23,020 nucleotides of DNA from an uncultured Treponema sp. (GTDB lineage: Bacteria > Spirochaetota > Spirochaetia > Treponematales > Treponemataceae), in the NCBI GenBank assembly GCA_934691925.1, contig CAKUTI010000030.1, forward strand, positions 1 to 23,020. Reading direction: 5' to 3'. This document shows positions 1 through 5,493 of this stretch, in pieces; the first letter of the stretch is position 1, and the number at the start of each line of letters is the position of its first letter. A program made the translations under genes and the position numbers. Below the pieces are notes generated by a model. The model was not told the DNA's origin. It saw nothing but the letters and a program-made list of their open reading frames with translations, and made no database searches.

Positions 1-1
1 C

Positions 2-76
2 GGAAGGCCCGCAATCTCCGGCACTACAAGCACGGACTCAAACGGAAACCTTGTCCTGAACCTGTACACGAACTAG
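2..76 (+). CDS. C-terminal end of an unidentified protein (truncated by window edge)
   Basis: An open frame enters from the left edge and stops at TAG 74-76, giving 24 residues that end in NLVLNLYTN. A perfect intrinsic terminator begins six bases after the stop, which supports this frame as the real gene end. The Gly/Ser/Thr/Asn-rich tail ending in a short beta-like hydrophobic stretch would suit a phage surface or tail-fibre protein, but this is a guess from composition and position only. Confidence 0.5.
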   Translation, partial: GRPAISGTTSTDSNGNLVLNLYTN

Positions 77-81
77 GGCAA

Positions 82-114
82 AAAGCCCCGGAATTGCTCC
101 GGGGCTTTCATTTT
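82..114 (+). terminator. Intrinsic terminator of the upstream phage gene
   Basis: AAAGCCCCGG at 82-91 pairs perfectly with CCGGGGCTTT at 99-108 (10 bp, 7-nt loop) and is followed by CATTTTA. It lies directly after the stop codon at 74-76 and isolates the small cassette that follows. Confidence 0.85.
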
Positions 115-155
115 ACAGCAGAATAGAAATTCCGCATCTCTTTATCATTTTAGAG

Positions 156-184
156 TTGACAAAAAAGATAGAAAATGATAATAT
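156..184 (+). promoter_or_regulatory. Sigma-70 type promoter of the small membrane-protein/RHH cassette
   Basis: TTGACA at 156-161 is a perfect -35 box, followed after exactly 17 nt by TAATAT at 179-184 as the -10 box. The first gene starts about 25 nt after the expected transcription start. This is the strongest promoter in the element part of the window. Confidence 0.8.
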
Positions 185-214
185 TGAACCATCATGAGAG
201 AAAAAGGAGGCGGC

Positions 215-322
215 ATGATGAGCCGGAAAACAGAAAAACTGCTAGAGACGATAGCGAAACTGATAACCGCAGTCGCAATGCTTATATCGTCAGTAGCAGC
301 CTTGATTGCTGCGCTTAGATAG
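215..322 (+). CDS. 35-residue small membrane peptide
   Basis: An AGGAGG Shine-Dalgarno at 205-210 precedes ATG 215, and the frame closes at TAG 320-322. The peptide begins MMSRKTEKLLETIAKL, a short charged amphipathic head, then has one hydrophobic helix rich in Ala, Ile, Leu and Val and ends in Arg. It is the first gene after a strong promoter, in a three-gene unit with another tiny membrane protein and a ribbon-helix-helix protein. Roles seen for such peptides in prophages include superinfection exclusion, type I-like toxins and holin-like functions. The sequence alone does not choose between them. I recognise no family. Confidence 0.7.
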   Translation: MMSRKTEKLLETIAKLITAVAMLISSVAALIAALR

Positions 323-390
323 CGCGGGGCCTGGCGGATAGACACCGCCCGCCCTTCTTGAATATAGACTGAATGAAAGGAGACTGTCAA

Positions 391-531
391 ATGATTTTTC
401 TTACAGGAATTCTTGTTATCCTTGCGAATCTTTCGCTTTTGCTGCTTGGCAATGTTTTTCTTGCGGGGCTTCTGCTTGTGCTTGCGGGAGCGGCTTTTAT
501 CTGGGGGAGAAGAAATGGAAGAAGAGGCTAA
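391..531 (+). CDS. 46-residue hydrophobic membrane peptide
   Basis: AAAGGAG at 376-382 lies 8 nt before ATG 391. The frame ends at TAA 529-531. The product is almost wholly hydrophobic, with two closely spaced membrane segments (about residues 2-19 and 22-38) joined at a Gly-Asn, and a strongly basic tail WGRRNGRRG that should stay in the cytoplasm. Its last 17 nt overlap the start of the following ribbon-helix-helix gene, which suggests translational coupling. It could be a small toxin, a superinfection-exclusion peptide or an accessory holin. No family is recognised. Confidence 0.7.
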   Translation: MIFLTGILVILANLSLLLLGNVFLAGLLLVLAGAAFIWGRRNGRRG

Positions 532-703
532 GACACGCGCGCCGCGCTCGAGGGAGAGAGGAAAGGGCAGGAACAACAAGGGCACAACCCGCGTCCTGCT
601 CCAGATCTCTCTCCAGCCTGACGAGCGCGAGAGGATAAAGGCCATGGCCGAGGAAGAGAACACGACAGTGAGCGCGCTCATACTGCGCAAGGTGCTGGGC
701 TGA
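515..703 (+). CDS. Small ribbon-helix-helix (Arc/CopG-type) protein
   Basis: I place the start at ATG 515 because GGGGGAGAAG lies just upstream. An earlier in-frame start would run through the preceding membrane-peptide gene. The 62-residue product has a basic, disordered N-terminus (residues 1-24), then a short beta strand (TRVLLQISL), a helix (QPDERERIKAMAEEEN), a turn with Thr-Thr, and a second helix (VSALILRKVL). This is the layout of ribbon-helix-helix DNA-binding proteins. Such proteins act as dimers, and as antitoxins or autoregulators in phages and plasmids. Its position after two membrane peptides and before a terminator makes autoregulation of the 156-184 promoter plausible. The fold is inferred from pattern, not from a search. 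Confidence 0.65.
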   Translation: MEEEAKTRAPRSRERGKGRNNKGTTRVLLQISLQPDERERIKAMAEEENTTVSALILRKVLG

Positions 704-722
704 CATTTTGCCGGCCGTTGCG

Positions 723-752
723 AAGCGTCCCTTTTCAGGGACGCTTTTTTTT
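723..752 (+). terminator. Intrinsic terminator closing the RHH cassette
   Basis: AAGCGTCCC at 723-731 pairs perfectly with GGGACGCTT at 738-746 around TTTTCA, and a run of eight T occupies 745-752. The ATG of the next gene begins at the very next base, so the terminator occupies the whole leader of that gene. Confidence 0.85.
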
Positions 753-1373
753 ATGTCTGACTGTACGCGCATGGGATATGAATGGAGCTTCGGCTCGCAG
801 CCTTATGTGAACGGCTCGGCTATAAAGGACATCAGGATAAACGGCAAGCTGCCCGATGAGGTCTACTGCAACGGAAAGCTGGTGGGAAAGGTCAAGAAGG
901 ATGTGAGCGTGACATTCTACAAGCACTGCATAAGGTACTCAGGCGAGTCCAAAGAATGTTACCATGAGGCGGAGTACGACTCCTGCGGATTCATAACGAG
1001 TAAGGCGTACACTGACACGAGCTACAAGATAAACGTCTACGCGATGATAACCGTGAGCCAGGGAAGCGAGACGAGCGGCAAGAGAATAAAGAGCATTGGC
1101 TGGTATGTGAATCAGATGGGCGTGAGCGCGAGCGGCACAATAGACTGGCCGGAAAGCCGAACCTATTACTGCCTTGCCGGGAGCTTCTGGAGTGACGAGT
1201 CCGAATTTTATTCAAAGCGGCGCGTCGATGTCCACATCTACTACACGGACGGCGATGTCCTGAACGCTCAAATGAAGGACTCACAAACTCATCTAAGAGA
1301 GCTGCCCGCCGGATTCTATAACGGCGACACCTACAGCTACGACACACCGCAGACGCAGACCCGGAGAAAATAA
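753..1373 (+). CDS. Phage protein of unknown function, partner of the radical SAM gene
   Basis: This is a 206-residue soluble protein without signal peptide or membrane segment. It is rich in Tyr, Ser and Gly, with cysteines scattered through it (near the start, and around residues 35, 54, 64, 72 and 142). It opens with beta-like alternating stretches (WSFGSQPYVNG, DIRINGKLPDEVYCNGKLVGKV) in which an NGKL motif occurs twice. ATG 753 is the first ATG after the terminator poly-T. ATG 771 is an alternative, and neither has a Shine-Dalgarno. It ends 14 nt before the radical SAM gene, so the two are probably co-transcribed. I do not recognise a family. A small phage virion or tail protein, or a substrate of the neighbouring enzyme, are the hypotheses that fit the context. 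Confidence 0.7.
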   Translation: MSDCTRMGYEWSFGSQPYVNGSAIKDIRINGKLPDEVYCNGKLVGKVKKDVSVTFYKHCIRYSGESKECYHEAEYDSCGFITSKAYTDTSYKINVYAMITVSQGSETSGKRIKSIGWYVNQMGVSASGTIDWPESRTYYCLAGSFWSDESEFYSKRRVDVHIYYTDGDVLNAQMKDSQTHLRELPAGFYNGDTYSYDTPQTQTRRK

Positions 1374-1387
1374 AGGAGGCTTTCCAA

Positions 1388-2467
1388 ATGCGCATAAAAT
1401 CGCTCTCGTACAATGACGGCTTCGACTGCCGCATAAAATGGCGGATGACAGACATCTGCAACTACTCGTGCCCGTACTGCGCGCGCGGGAATTTCCTTTC
1501 TGCGTACAGCGCGGAGGCAATCGCGTCGGAGAACGCCGCCCTCGCATCCACGGCGGAGAAAATCAGCGCGCTTCTCTCGAAGTCCGGATTCAAGAAAGTC
1601 AAGATTGACCTTATCGGCGGCGAGGTGTCGCTTCTTGACCTTGAGTCTATCCTCTCCAGAATCACGGCGGAGAATGTGGCGGAGTACAACATCACGACGA
1701 ACCTCTCGAAATCTGCGGACTACTACATCTCGCTTGCGGGAAAATTCCCCGTGTCGATGACGGCGAGCCTGCACGAGAGCGAGGCGGACTTTGACGTGTT
1801 CTTCGCCAAGGCGGAGAGGATAAAGGCTTCCGGGGCTCTGAAAAGCTTCAAGTGCGAGACGGTCTCGTGCGCGGACAACCAGGAGACGGTCGGGAAATTC
1901 ATAGAAAAGTGCGGGGAAATTGGAGCTGACTTCATAATCGACCGCGACAAGAGCGCGCCCGCCTCCTCAATGGAAATATCAGCCCGGCGCACAGGCGAAA
2001 GCGAGCTTATAAGCGCGCAGTTCACGGACGGCACAAGCCGCGTCTTCAAAAGCAAGGCGGAGCTTCTGGGCGTTTTTCTGGGCTACACGTTCACCAAGGG
2101 AAGATTCGCCTACACGAAAGGGCTTCGCTGCACGAACTCCGAGGACTATCTCTACATCGACAAGCACACGGCGGTGGGGCGCAGAAAGGACGGCGGAAGA
2201 TGCGCGGAGCGCATGCCGGTCGATGAGTTCGAGTTCCTGCCGGCGGAGAAGTGCAAGGTTGACTTCTGCTCGCTATGCGGCCGTTTCCGCCTCTACACAG
2301 AGGACGGCGACGAGCTTCCGGAAAGCCGCCTGGCTGAGGCGGGCGCGGAAGACGAGACAGAAGACGATGAGAGCTCAGGCGACTTCGGCGAGGACAGCCG
2401 CGTTGAGTCCATGACAGCCCCGGCGGAAGACGCTGAATCGTCAGATTCCGGGTCTGAATCTTCCTGA
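1388..2467 (+). CDS. Radical SAM enzyme with SPASM-like C-terminal cysteines
   Basis: This 359-residue protein has a strong start (AAAGGAGG at 1372-1379, ATG 1388). Residues C24-x3-C28-x2-C31 (within CNYSCPYC) form the canonical site for the [4Fe-4S] cluster that cleaves S-adenosylmethionine. GGE at 77-79 is the motif that binds the SAM amino group. C-terminal cysteines at 248, 272, 289, 294 and 297 (ending EKCKVDFCSLCGRF) resemble the auxiliary-cluster SPASM/twitch region found in enzymes that modify peptides or proteins. The last 55 or so residues form an acidic, Ser/Glu/Asp-rich tail that looks disordered. It sits between an unknown 206-residue protein and lysis genes. The substrate is unknown. 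QueE-type deazaguanine enzymes are unlikely because they use a different cysteine spacing. Confidence 0.85.
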   Translation: MRIKSLSYNDGFDCRIKWRMTDICNYSCPYCARGNFLSAYSAEAIASENAALASTAEKISALLSKSGFKKVKIDLIGGEVSLLDLESILSRITAENVAEYNITTNLSKSADYYISLAGKFPVSMTASLHESEADFDVFFAKAERIKASGALKSFKCETVSCADNQETVGKFIEKCGEIGADFIIDRDKSAPASSMEISARRTGESELISAQFTDGTSRVFKSKAELLGVFLGYTFTKGRFAYTKGLRCTNSEDYLYIDKHTAVGRRKDGGRCAERMPVDEFEFLPAEKCKVDFCSLCGRFRLYTEDGDELPESRLAEAGAEDETEDDESSGDFGEDSRVESMTAPAEDAESSDSGSESS

Positions 2468-2483
2468 ATCTGACTGTAACGGC

Positions 2484-2816
2484 ATGAACGACGACGCTAT
2501 GGTCACAGAAATGTACTCGATGATAAAAAGCTCGGCGGAGAAGTCCGCGCGGATTGAGGCGACGCTCTCCTTTATGGACACGCGCCTCGAGAAGACGGAG
2601 GCCCTGATAGCCAAGATGAGCGACACCCTCAACGAGCAGCGGCGCATTGCCGACAAGGTGGACTCGCTCCAGAAAAGGCTTCTGGAGAACTCCGCGCGCC
2701 TTGACGCATTGGAGAACAGGAGCGTCTCTTTCATAAGGAAATACGCGCAGGTCTTCCTGACCGCGCTTGTGACTTCGGCGGCGGGATTCGCCGCTGTGAA
2801 ATGGGGGCTTAAATGA
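2484..2816 (+). CDS. XhlA-like coiled-coil protein with C-terminal membrane anchor
   Basis: The 110-residue product has a long charged heptad-like region (about residues 10-80, including DTRLEKTEALIAKM and KVDSLQKRLLENSARLDALE), then a single membrane helix near the C-terminus (FLTALVTSAAGFAAVKWGLK). This layout matches the phage XhlA/hemolysin-type proteins that associate with holin and endolysin in lysis cassettes. It overlaps the next gene by 4 nt (ATGA), typical of coupled translation. No clear Shine-Dalgarno precedes ATG 2484, so the start is the less certain part. A tail-associated coiled-coil protein is the main alternative. Confidence 0.7.
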   Translation: MNDDAMVTEMYSMIKSSAEKSARIEATLSFMDTRLEKTEALIAKMSDTLNEQRRIADKVDSLQKRLLENSARLDALENRSVSFIRKYAQVFLTALVTSAAGFAAVKWGLK

Positions 2817-3244
2817 CTGACTTCATTCAGGACAGGACAGAGAAATGGGCGGCTGAGAAGATGAGAAAGTTCACTTCCAGCCTGTGCCTTTTCTACTGCT
2901 ATCTCTACTGCGCGGGGACGGAGTTCACCGACGAGAAGGACGCGTTCGACACTGCGGAGCGCATGCGGCTGCGCGGAATTCTCGCGGACGACGGCACGGT
3001 TCTTGACGGCCCGCGGCTTCTGGAGACTTTCTCGGGCAGACGGTGGACTGTGGAGAAGGTGGACGTTGACGAGAATTCGGTGAAGGACCTGAAGGCGACA
3101 ACGCCTGTAAGGTTCGACTACAACGGGCACTCGCACTGGGTCGTGATGAGCCACGGGGACATCGTGTTCGACCCTATCGAGAACTCGCAGTGCGTCAAGT
3201 TCGGAAAGCCTAGAAGCGCGCGCGTTCTTGGCTGGAAGCAGTGA
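2813..3244 (+). CDS. Candidate cysteine-peptidase-type lysin, divergent
   Basis: The 143-residue protein begins MTDFIQDRTEKWAAEKMRKF, followed by a Cys-rich helix (SSLCLFYCYLYCAG, about residues 21-34). It ends with a segment reading FDYNGHSHWVVMSHGDIVFDP, about residues 102-122. A helix-borne Cys, then His in an H-W-V-V strand and an Asp in a D-P turn, is the order of catalytic residues in C39/NlpC-like papain-fold peptidases. The C-terminal segment in particular looks like C39-type proteins. Its position between an XhlA-like protein and a holin-like peptide suits a cell-wall hydrolase. The assignment is inference. From memory it also recalls spirochaete phage/plasmid proteins filed under DUF261, which I cannot confirm here. 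Confidence 0.55.
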   Translation: MTDFIQDRTEKWAAEKMRKFTSSLCLFYCYLYCAGTEFTDEKDAFDTAERMRLRGILADDGTVLDGPRLLETFSGRRWTVEKVDVDENSVKDLKATTPVRFDYNGHSHWVVMSHGDIVFDPIENSQCVKFGKPRSARVLGWKQ

Positions 3245-3264
3245 GAAAAAATCAGGAGGAAAAT

Positions 3265-3474
3265 ATGAAGATTAAGGCTTTCGGGGCGAAAGTGCTCTCT
3301 AAGGCGGCTATGGTTTTCTCTTCCCTGTGGATTGCGTCTCTCACAATCCTCAAGGGATTCGGAAAAATCAACCTTGACATCGGGACAATCATCAGCTCGG
3401 GCGTGGCGATTACGGCGGTCTGGACTCCGACTTTCGTCTCAATCGTCACAGACAAAATCAAAGAGAAAGTATGA
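3265..3474 (+). CDS. Holin-like small membrane protein
   Basis: I choose ATG 3265 because AGGAGG at 3254-3259 lies at ideal distance. A GTG at 3241 would add only eight residues. The 69-residue product has a short basic head (MKIKAFGAKVLSK), a first hydrophobic segment (about residues 14-32), a second one (about 40-62) and a charged tail DKIKEKV. Two membrane segments with charged ends, under 100 residues, directly after a candidate lysin and before spanin-like genes, is the usual profile of a holin. The stop overlaps the next start (ATGA at 3471-3474). Confidence 0.6.
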   Translation: MKIKAFGAKVLSKAAMVFSSLWIASLTILKGFGKINLDIGTIISSGVAITAVWTPTFVSIVTDKIKEKV

Positions 3475-3737
3475 GGATAAGGGATGCGGCTAAAGTTTTT
3501 CTTGGCGGCGTTCTCGCTTGCCTTTCTTGCGTGCTCGCCCTTGTTCTCGGAAAAAGGCGTGGAGCTGACGCAGGCGGAGTACGCGCAGATAGTCCAGAAC
3601 ATGATGACTGCGCAGAAAGCCTTGACGGAATCGGAGAATGCGCTGGCGAGGCAAGAAGAGCAGCTGCGGACGCTAGGAAGTCAGTTGAGGAGTCAGTCCG
3701 AATACTGCGCGAGGCTGAGGCAAGGTCAAAGGAATAG
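3471..3737 (+). CDS. Inner-membrane spanin-like protein (i-spanin candidate), overlapped by next gene
   Basis: The 88-residue product starts at ATG 3471, overlapping the preceding stop as ATGA. It has one N-terminal membrane helix (about residues 9-27, VFLGGVLACLSCVLALVLG), a flexible stretch, then a charged Ala/Glu/Arg helix (about 55-88) that could form a coiled coil. This is the layout of Rz-type inner-membrane spanins. Almost the whole gene is shared with the +1-frame gene starting at 3484. Weak ribosome-binding support (AGAGAAAG) and unequal codon use make this the less certain of the two reading frames, but its protein features are not those of a random shadow. Confidence 0.5.
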   Translation: MRIRDAAKVFLGGVLACLSCVLALVLGKRRGADAGGVRADSPEHDDCAESLDGIGECAGEARRAAADARKSVEESVRILREAEARSKE

Positions 3738-3816
3738 GCTTGTGCTCACAGGCGCGCTTTTCTTCTGCCTCGGAGTTGTCGGCGGAACTTTTGCCGTCGG
3801 CGCGCTCTCGCCTTAG
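3484..3816 (+). CDS. Exported coiled-coil membrane protein, candidate outer spanin partner
   Basis: ATG 3484 is preceded by GAGG at 3473-3476, and its codons (GCG, CAG, GAG, CTG) match the neighbouring phage genes, so this is probably the main product of the overlap. The 110-residue protein has an N-terminal hydrophobic signal ending LAFLAC-S, which could be a relaxed spirochaete-type lipobox with Cys17. A Gln/Glu/Leu-rich coiled coil follows (about residues 28-78) and then a C-terminal hydrophobic helix (about 84-106). A lipidated exported protein nested with an inner-membrane coiled-coil protein recalls Rz/Rz1. The extra C-terminal membrane segment is not typical of Rz1 and could point to a unimolecular-type spanin. 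Confidence 0.65.
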   Translation: MRLKFFLAAFSLAFLACSPLFSEKGVELTQAEYAQIVQNMMTAQKALTESENALARQEEQLRTLGSQLRSQSEYCARLRQGQRNRLVLTGALFFCLGVVGGTFAVGALSP

Positions 3817-3832
3817 ATTTTGCTTTTCATCC

Positions 3833-3870
3833 GCCCCCGGATTTTCGCTCCGGGGGCTTTTTCTTTGTCT
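3833..3870 (+). terminator. Intrinsic terminator ending the lysis cassette
   Basis: GCCCCCGG at 3833-3840 pairs with CCGGGGGC at 3850-3857, extended by an A-T pair, with a 7-nt loop and a T-rich tail from 3858. It follows the last phage stop codon (TAG 3814-3816) by 16 nt. Confidence 0.85.
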
Positions 3871-4080
3871 TTTCTTATTTTCTAAGATGAATTTTCTGGT
3901 ACCTGAAATGGTTACTTTTTCAGAATAATTCTAAATAAACTCTAATAATTCATTTTAAGCGGAAAAAATTTAAAATTCTCTTGCAAATCTTTGCAATGCA
4001 AATAATAATCACGTCTTGGATAAGCCAAAATAAACCAAAATAAGCGTGGTTAATTCGTTGTATTGTAAGGAATTAGGCGA
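3871..4080. other. AT-rich gene-free arm next to attR, with phased short repeats
   Basis: No ORF with coding character is present. The stretch contains CCAAAATAA at 4025-4033 and again at 4035-4043, ten bases apart. It also contains TTGCAAAT at 3981-3988 and TTGCAAT at 3991-3997, again ten bases apart, followed by GCAAAT. Short direct repeats one helical turn apart beside a recombination junction are what integrase arm-type or bending-protein sites look like. Their function is inferred. Confidence 0.45.
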
Positions 4081-4122
4081 TTCGGGACGTAGAGGTCCCC
4101 GGTTCGAATCCGGGCTGCCCGA
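4081..4122 (+). other. attR: 3' half of a tRNA-Pro(CGG) gene without its 5' half
   Basis: TTCGGGA at 4081-4087 is a tRNA-Pro anticodon loop (anticodon CGG at 4083-4085, purine 37 G, A38). CGTAG is the 3' anticodon strand, AGGTC the variable loop, and 4098-4114 a perfect T arm (CCCGG-TTCGAAT-CCGGG). CTGCCCG at 4115-4121 is the acceptor 3' strand, with A73. C1:G72 with A73 is usual for bacterial tRNA-Pro. Upstream bases 4076-4080 cannot pair with the anticodon stem, and no CGGGCAG acceptor strand exists upstream. The gene is therefore only a fragment, as expected at a phage attachment-site duplicate whose crossover began in the anticodon loop. Confidence 0.85.
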
Positions 4123-4130
4123 TTCCTTGT

Positions 4131-4162
4131 AAGCGGTTTCTGATTTTGAAACCGCTTTTTTT
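4131..4162 (+). terminator. Terminator of the original tRNA-Pro locus
   Basis: AAGCGGTTTC at 4131-4140 pairs perfectly with GAAACCGCTT at 4148-4157 (10 bp, 7-nt loop), followed by T residues to 4162. It lies 8 nt after the tRNA fragment and is presumably the native terminator of the tRNA gene, now separated from its promoter by the element. Confidence 0.8.
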
Positions 4163-4336
4163 GTCCTCGTTCGCTTTTTCTTATTGACTTAGCTTCCGTG
4201 AAATTCATTTTTTATTTGGAAGCTGATAAACTTTTCGTGTTTTTTTTTGTCTAATTTGCTTTTGTTCCTTGCCGATATTTTTTTGTTCTTAATCTTGAAA
4301 TAAAGTCTTTCGTGTGTTTCTACGCACGCTTCACGC

Positions 4337-4349
4337 GCACTTTAAGTGC
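4337..4349. promoter_or_regulatory. Short perfect palindrome upstream of the RlpA gene
   Basis: GCACTT-T-AAGTGC is a perfect 6-bp inverted repeat with one central base, 41 nt before ATG 4390. It may be an operator. I found no convincing -35/-10 pair between 4163 and 4389, so the promoter of the RlpA gene is not identified. Confidence 0.25.
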
Positions 4350-4389
4350 ATTTCCTTTGTTTTTCCTGAAATTTTCCGATAATCATTTT

Positions 4390-5274
4390 ATGAAGAAGTT
4401 TTTTCTTTCGTGCGTGTTTTTTCTTTGCGTTTTCCAGGCTTTTTGCGATTATTACAAGACGAACGTTGTCGCTTCTTATTACGCTGACGATTTTCATGGA
4501 AAAAAGACTTCAAACGGCGAAATCTTCAATATGCACGCTCTTACTTGCGCCCATAAAATTCTTCCGTTCGGAACTGTTGTGAAGGTGACGAATCTAAAAA
4601 ATGGAAAATCTGTTCAGGTGCGTGTGAATGACCGAGGTCCTTTTGTGAAAACAAGGGAGATGGACTTGTCGAAAGCGGCGGCGGTAAAGCTCGGAATGAT
4701 AAAATCCGGGACTGCAAGAGTGAATCTTGAAATTGTCTCGCTTGGAAAATCGACTAAGGCGAGCGTCCAGACTGCGGTGAAAGCCTGCAAAATCGCTGGA
4801 ATTCCTTACAATTCAAATTTTTCAAATTCGATAAAGTCTTCAAAGTCTGGCTCAAATTCTTCGGCGTCCACAAAAAACGGTTCAGTTTCATCGTCAAAAG
4901 CCGGGGCTTCTGCATCTTCAAAATCGGGCGGAACGTCGGCTAAATCTGATTCATCTTCAATGGCGAACGGCGCAGTTTCAAAATCTTCTTCCGTTTCGTC
5001 GTCAAATTCTGAGAAAACTTCGGCAAGCAAAAATTTGCTTTGGGATATTCAGGTCGGAGCTTTTTCTTCGAAAACGAACGCGAACAATCTTGCGCAAAAA
5101 CTTTTGAAAGACGGATTCAAGGATGTTGTTTTTCAAAGGCAAAAAGACGGCGGCGGTGTGATTCGGGTTGTAATCAGAAAAGTTTCATCTGACAATCTTG
5201 ATTCTGTCGAAAAATCTCTTGCCGAAAAAGGATATTCCGGCTACGTCGTGAAAAAACGCGCTTTGAAATCGTAA
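4390..5274 (+). CDS. rlpA: RlpA-family septal/cell-wall protein with SPOR domain
   Basis: I use ATG 4390, which gives a clean export signal ([19 protein letters not shown]). The frame is open further upstream to GTG 4312, but that would bury the signal. The 294-residue protein has a double-psi beta-barrel domain at about residues 22-130. The residues equivalent to the RlpA catalytic set are present: E44 (SNGEIF), H55 ([10 protein letters not shown]) and D81 (VNDRGPF). A long Ser/Lys/Ala-rich linker (about 145-215) leads to a SPOR domain (about 216-294, [20 protein letters not shown]), which in other bacteria binds denuded glycan at division sites. In family members the barrel cleaves peptidoglycan lacking stem peptides. 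No Shine-Dalgarno is visible. Cys19 could be lipidated, but the lipobox is poor. Confidence 0.85.
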   Translation: MKKFFLSCVFFLCVFQAFCDYYKTNVVASYYADDFHGKKTSNGEIFNMHALTCAHKILPFGTVVKVTNLKNGKSVQVRVNDRGPFVKTREMDLSKAAAVKLGMIKSGTARVNLEIVSLGKSTKASVQTAVKACKIAGIPYNSNFSNSIKSSKSGSNSSASTKNGSVSSSKAGASASSKSGGTSAKSDSSSMANGAVSKSSSVSSSNSEKTSASKNLLWDIQVGAFSSKTNANNLAQKLLKDGFKDVVFQRQKDGGGVIRVVIRKVSSDNLDSVEKSLAEKGYSGYVVKKRALKS

Positions 5275-5436
5275 AAAAGCGGCAAAATACGAAAAATCTT
5301 TGAGAACTGAAATTTTCTAAAATTTTAAAGATTCCAGAAAACAGGGAAAACGTCTTAAAATCGCAGAAAAAATGAGGAAATCATAAATCTTCAATAATTT
5401 TATTCGCTTTAAAACGTTCTTTTTGATTTTTCTGTG

Positions 5437-5465
5437 TTGACGACTGCTCTTTAATTTGCTAATAT
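5437..5465 (+). promoter_or_regulatory. Promoter of the rimP-nusA-infB operon
   Basis: TTGACG at 5437-5442 and TAATAT at 5460-5465 are separated by exactly 17 nt. Transcription would begin near 5472, giving a leader of about 65 nt that contains the hairpin at 5494-5521. The 160 bp before the promoter (5275-5436) is AT-rich and shows no gene. Confidence 0.75.
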
Positions 5466-5493
5466 TATCCCACATTTAGAATATTTATTATTT

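Larger units (their letters stand above)
1..4122. mobile_element. Right end of an integrated prophage-like element (continues left of window)
   Basis: The region combines a lysis-type gene set, small overlapping genes, composition visibly richer in G+C than the chromosome that follows, and a right boundary made of a tRNA 3' fragment without its 5' half. These are the usual marks of an element inserted into the 3' part of a tRNA gene by a tyrosine recombinase. No integrase, repressor, terminase, capsid or tail gene is visible here, so those would have to lie to the left. A conjugative or satellite element is possible, but the lysis cassette favours a phage. Confidence 0.8.

Noticed and set aside
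323..345. Hairpin GGCGG-ATAGACA-CCGCC between the two small membrane peptides
   Set aside because: The stem is only 5 bp and lacks a T-tract, so I do not call it a terminator. A minor role in translation control cannot be excluded.
413..514. Longer version of the RHH protein starting upstream
   Set aside because: This stretch is the hydrophobic gene 391-531 read in another frame. The ribosome-binding site and protein pattern fit a start at 515.
991..1774. Several Arg/Cys/Ser-rich minus-strand ORFs opposite the unknown protein and the radical SAM gene
   Set aside because: They are shadows of GC-rich plus-strand genes, with basic low-complexity products and no ribosome-binding sites.
1..4080. 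Diversity-generating retroelement or CRISPR array in the element
   Set aside because: No reverse transcriptase, template/variable repeat pair or regularly spaced repeats are visible in the part present.
4050..4122. A complete functional tRNA ending at 4122
   Set aside because: No acceptor 5' strand, D arm or paired anticodon stem can be formed upstream of 4081.
4184..4220. Promoter for the RlpA gene using TTGACT near 4184
   Set aside because: No acceptable -10 box lies 16-18 nt downstream.
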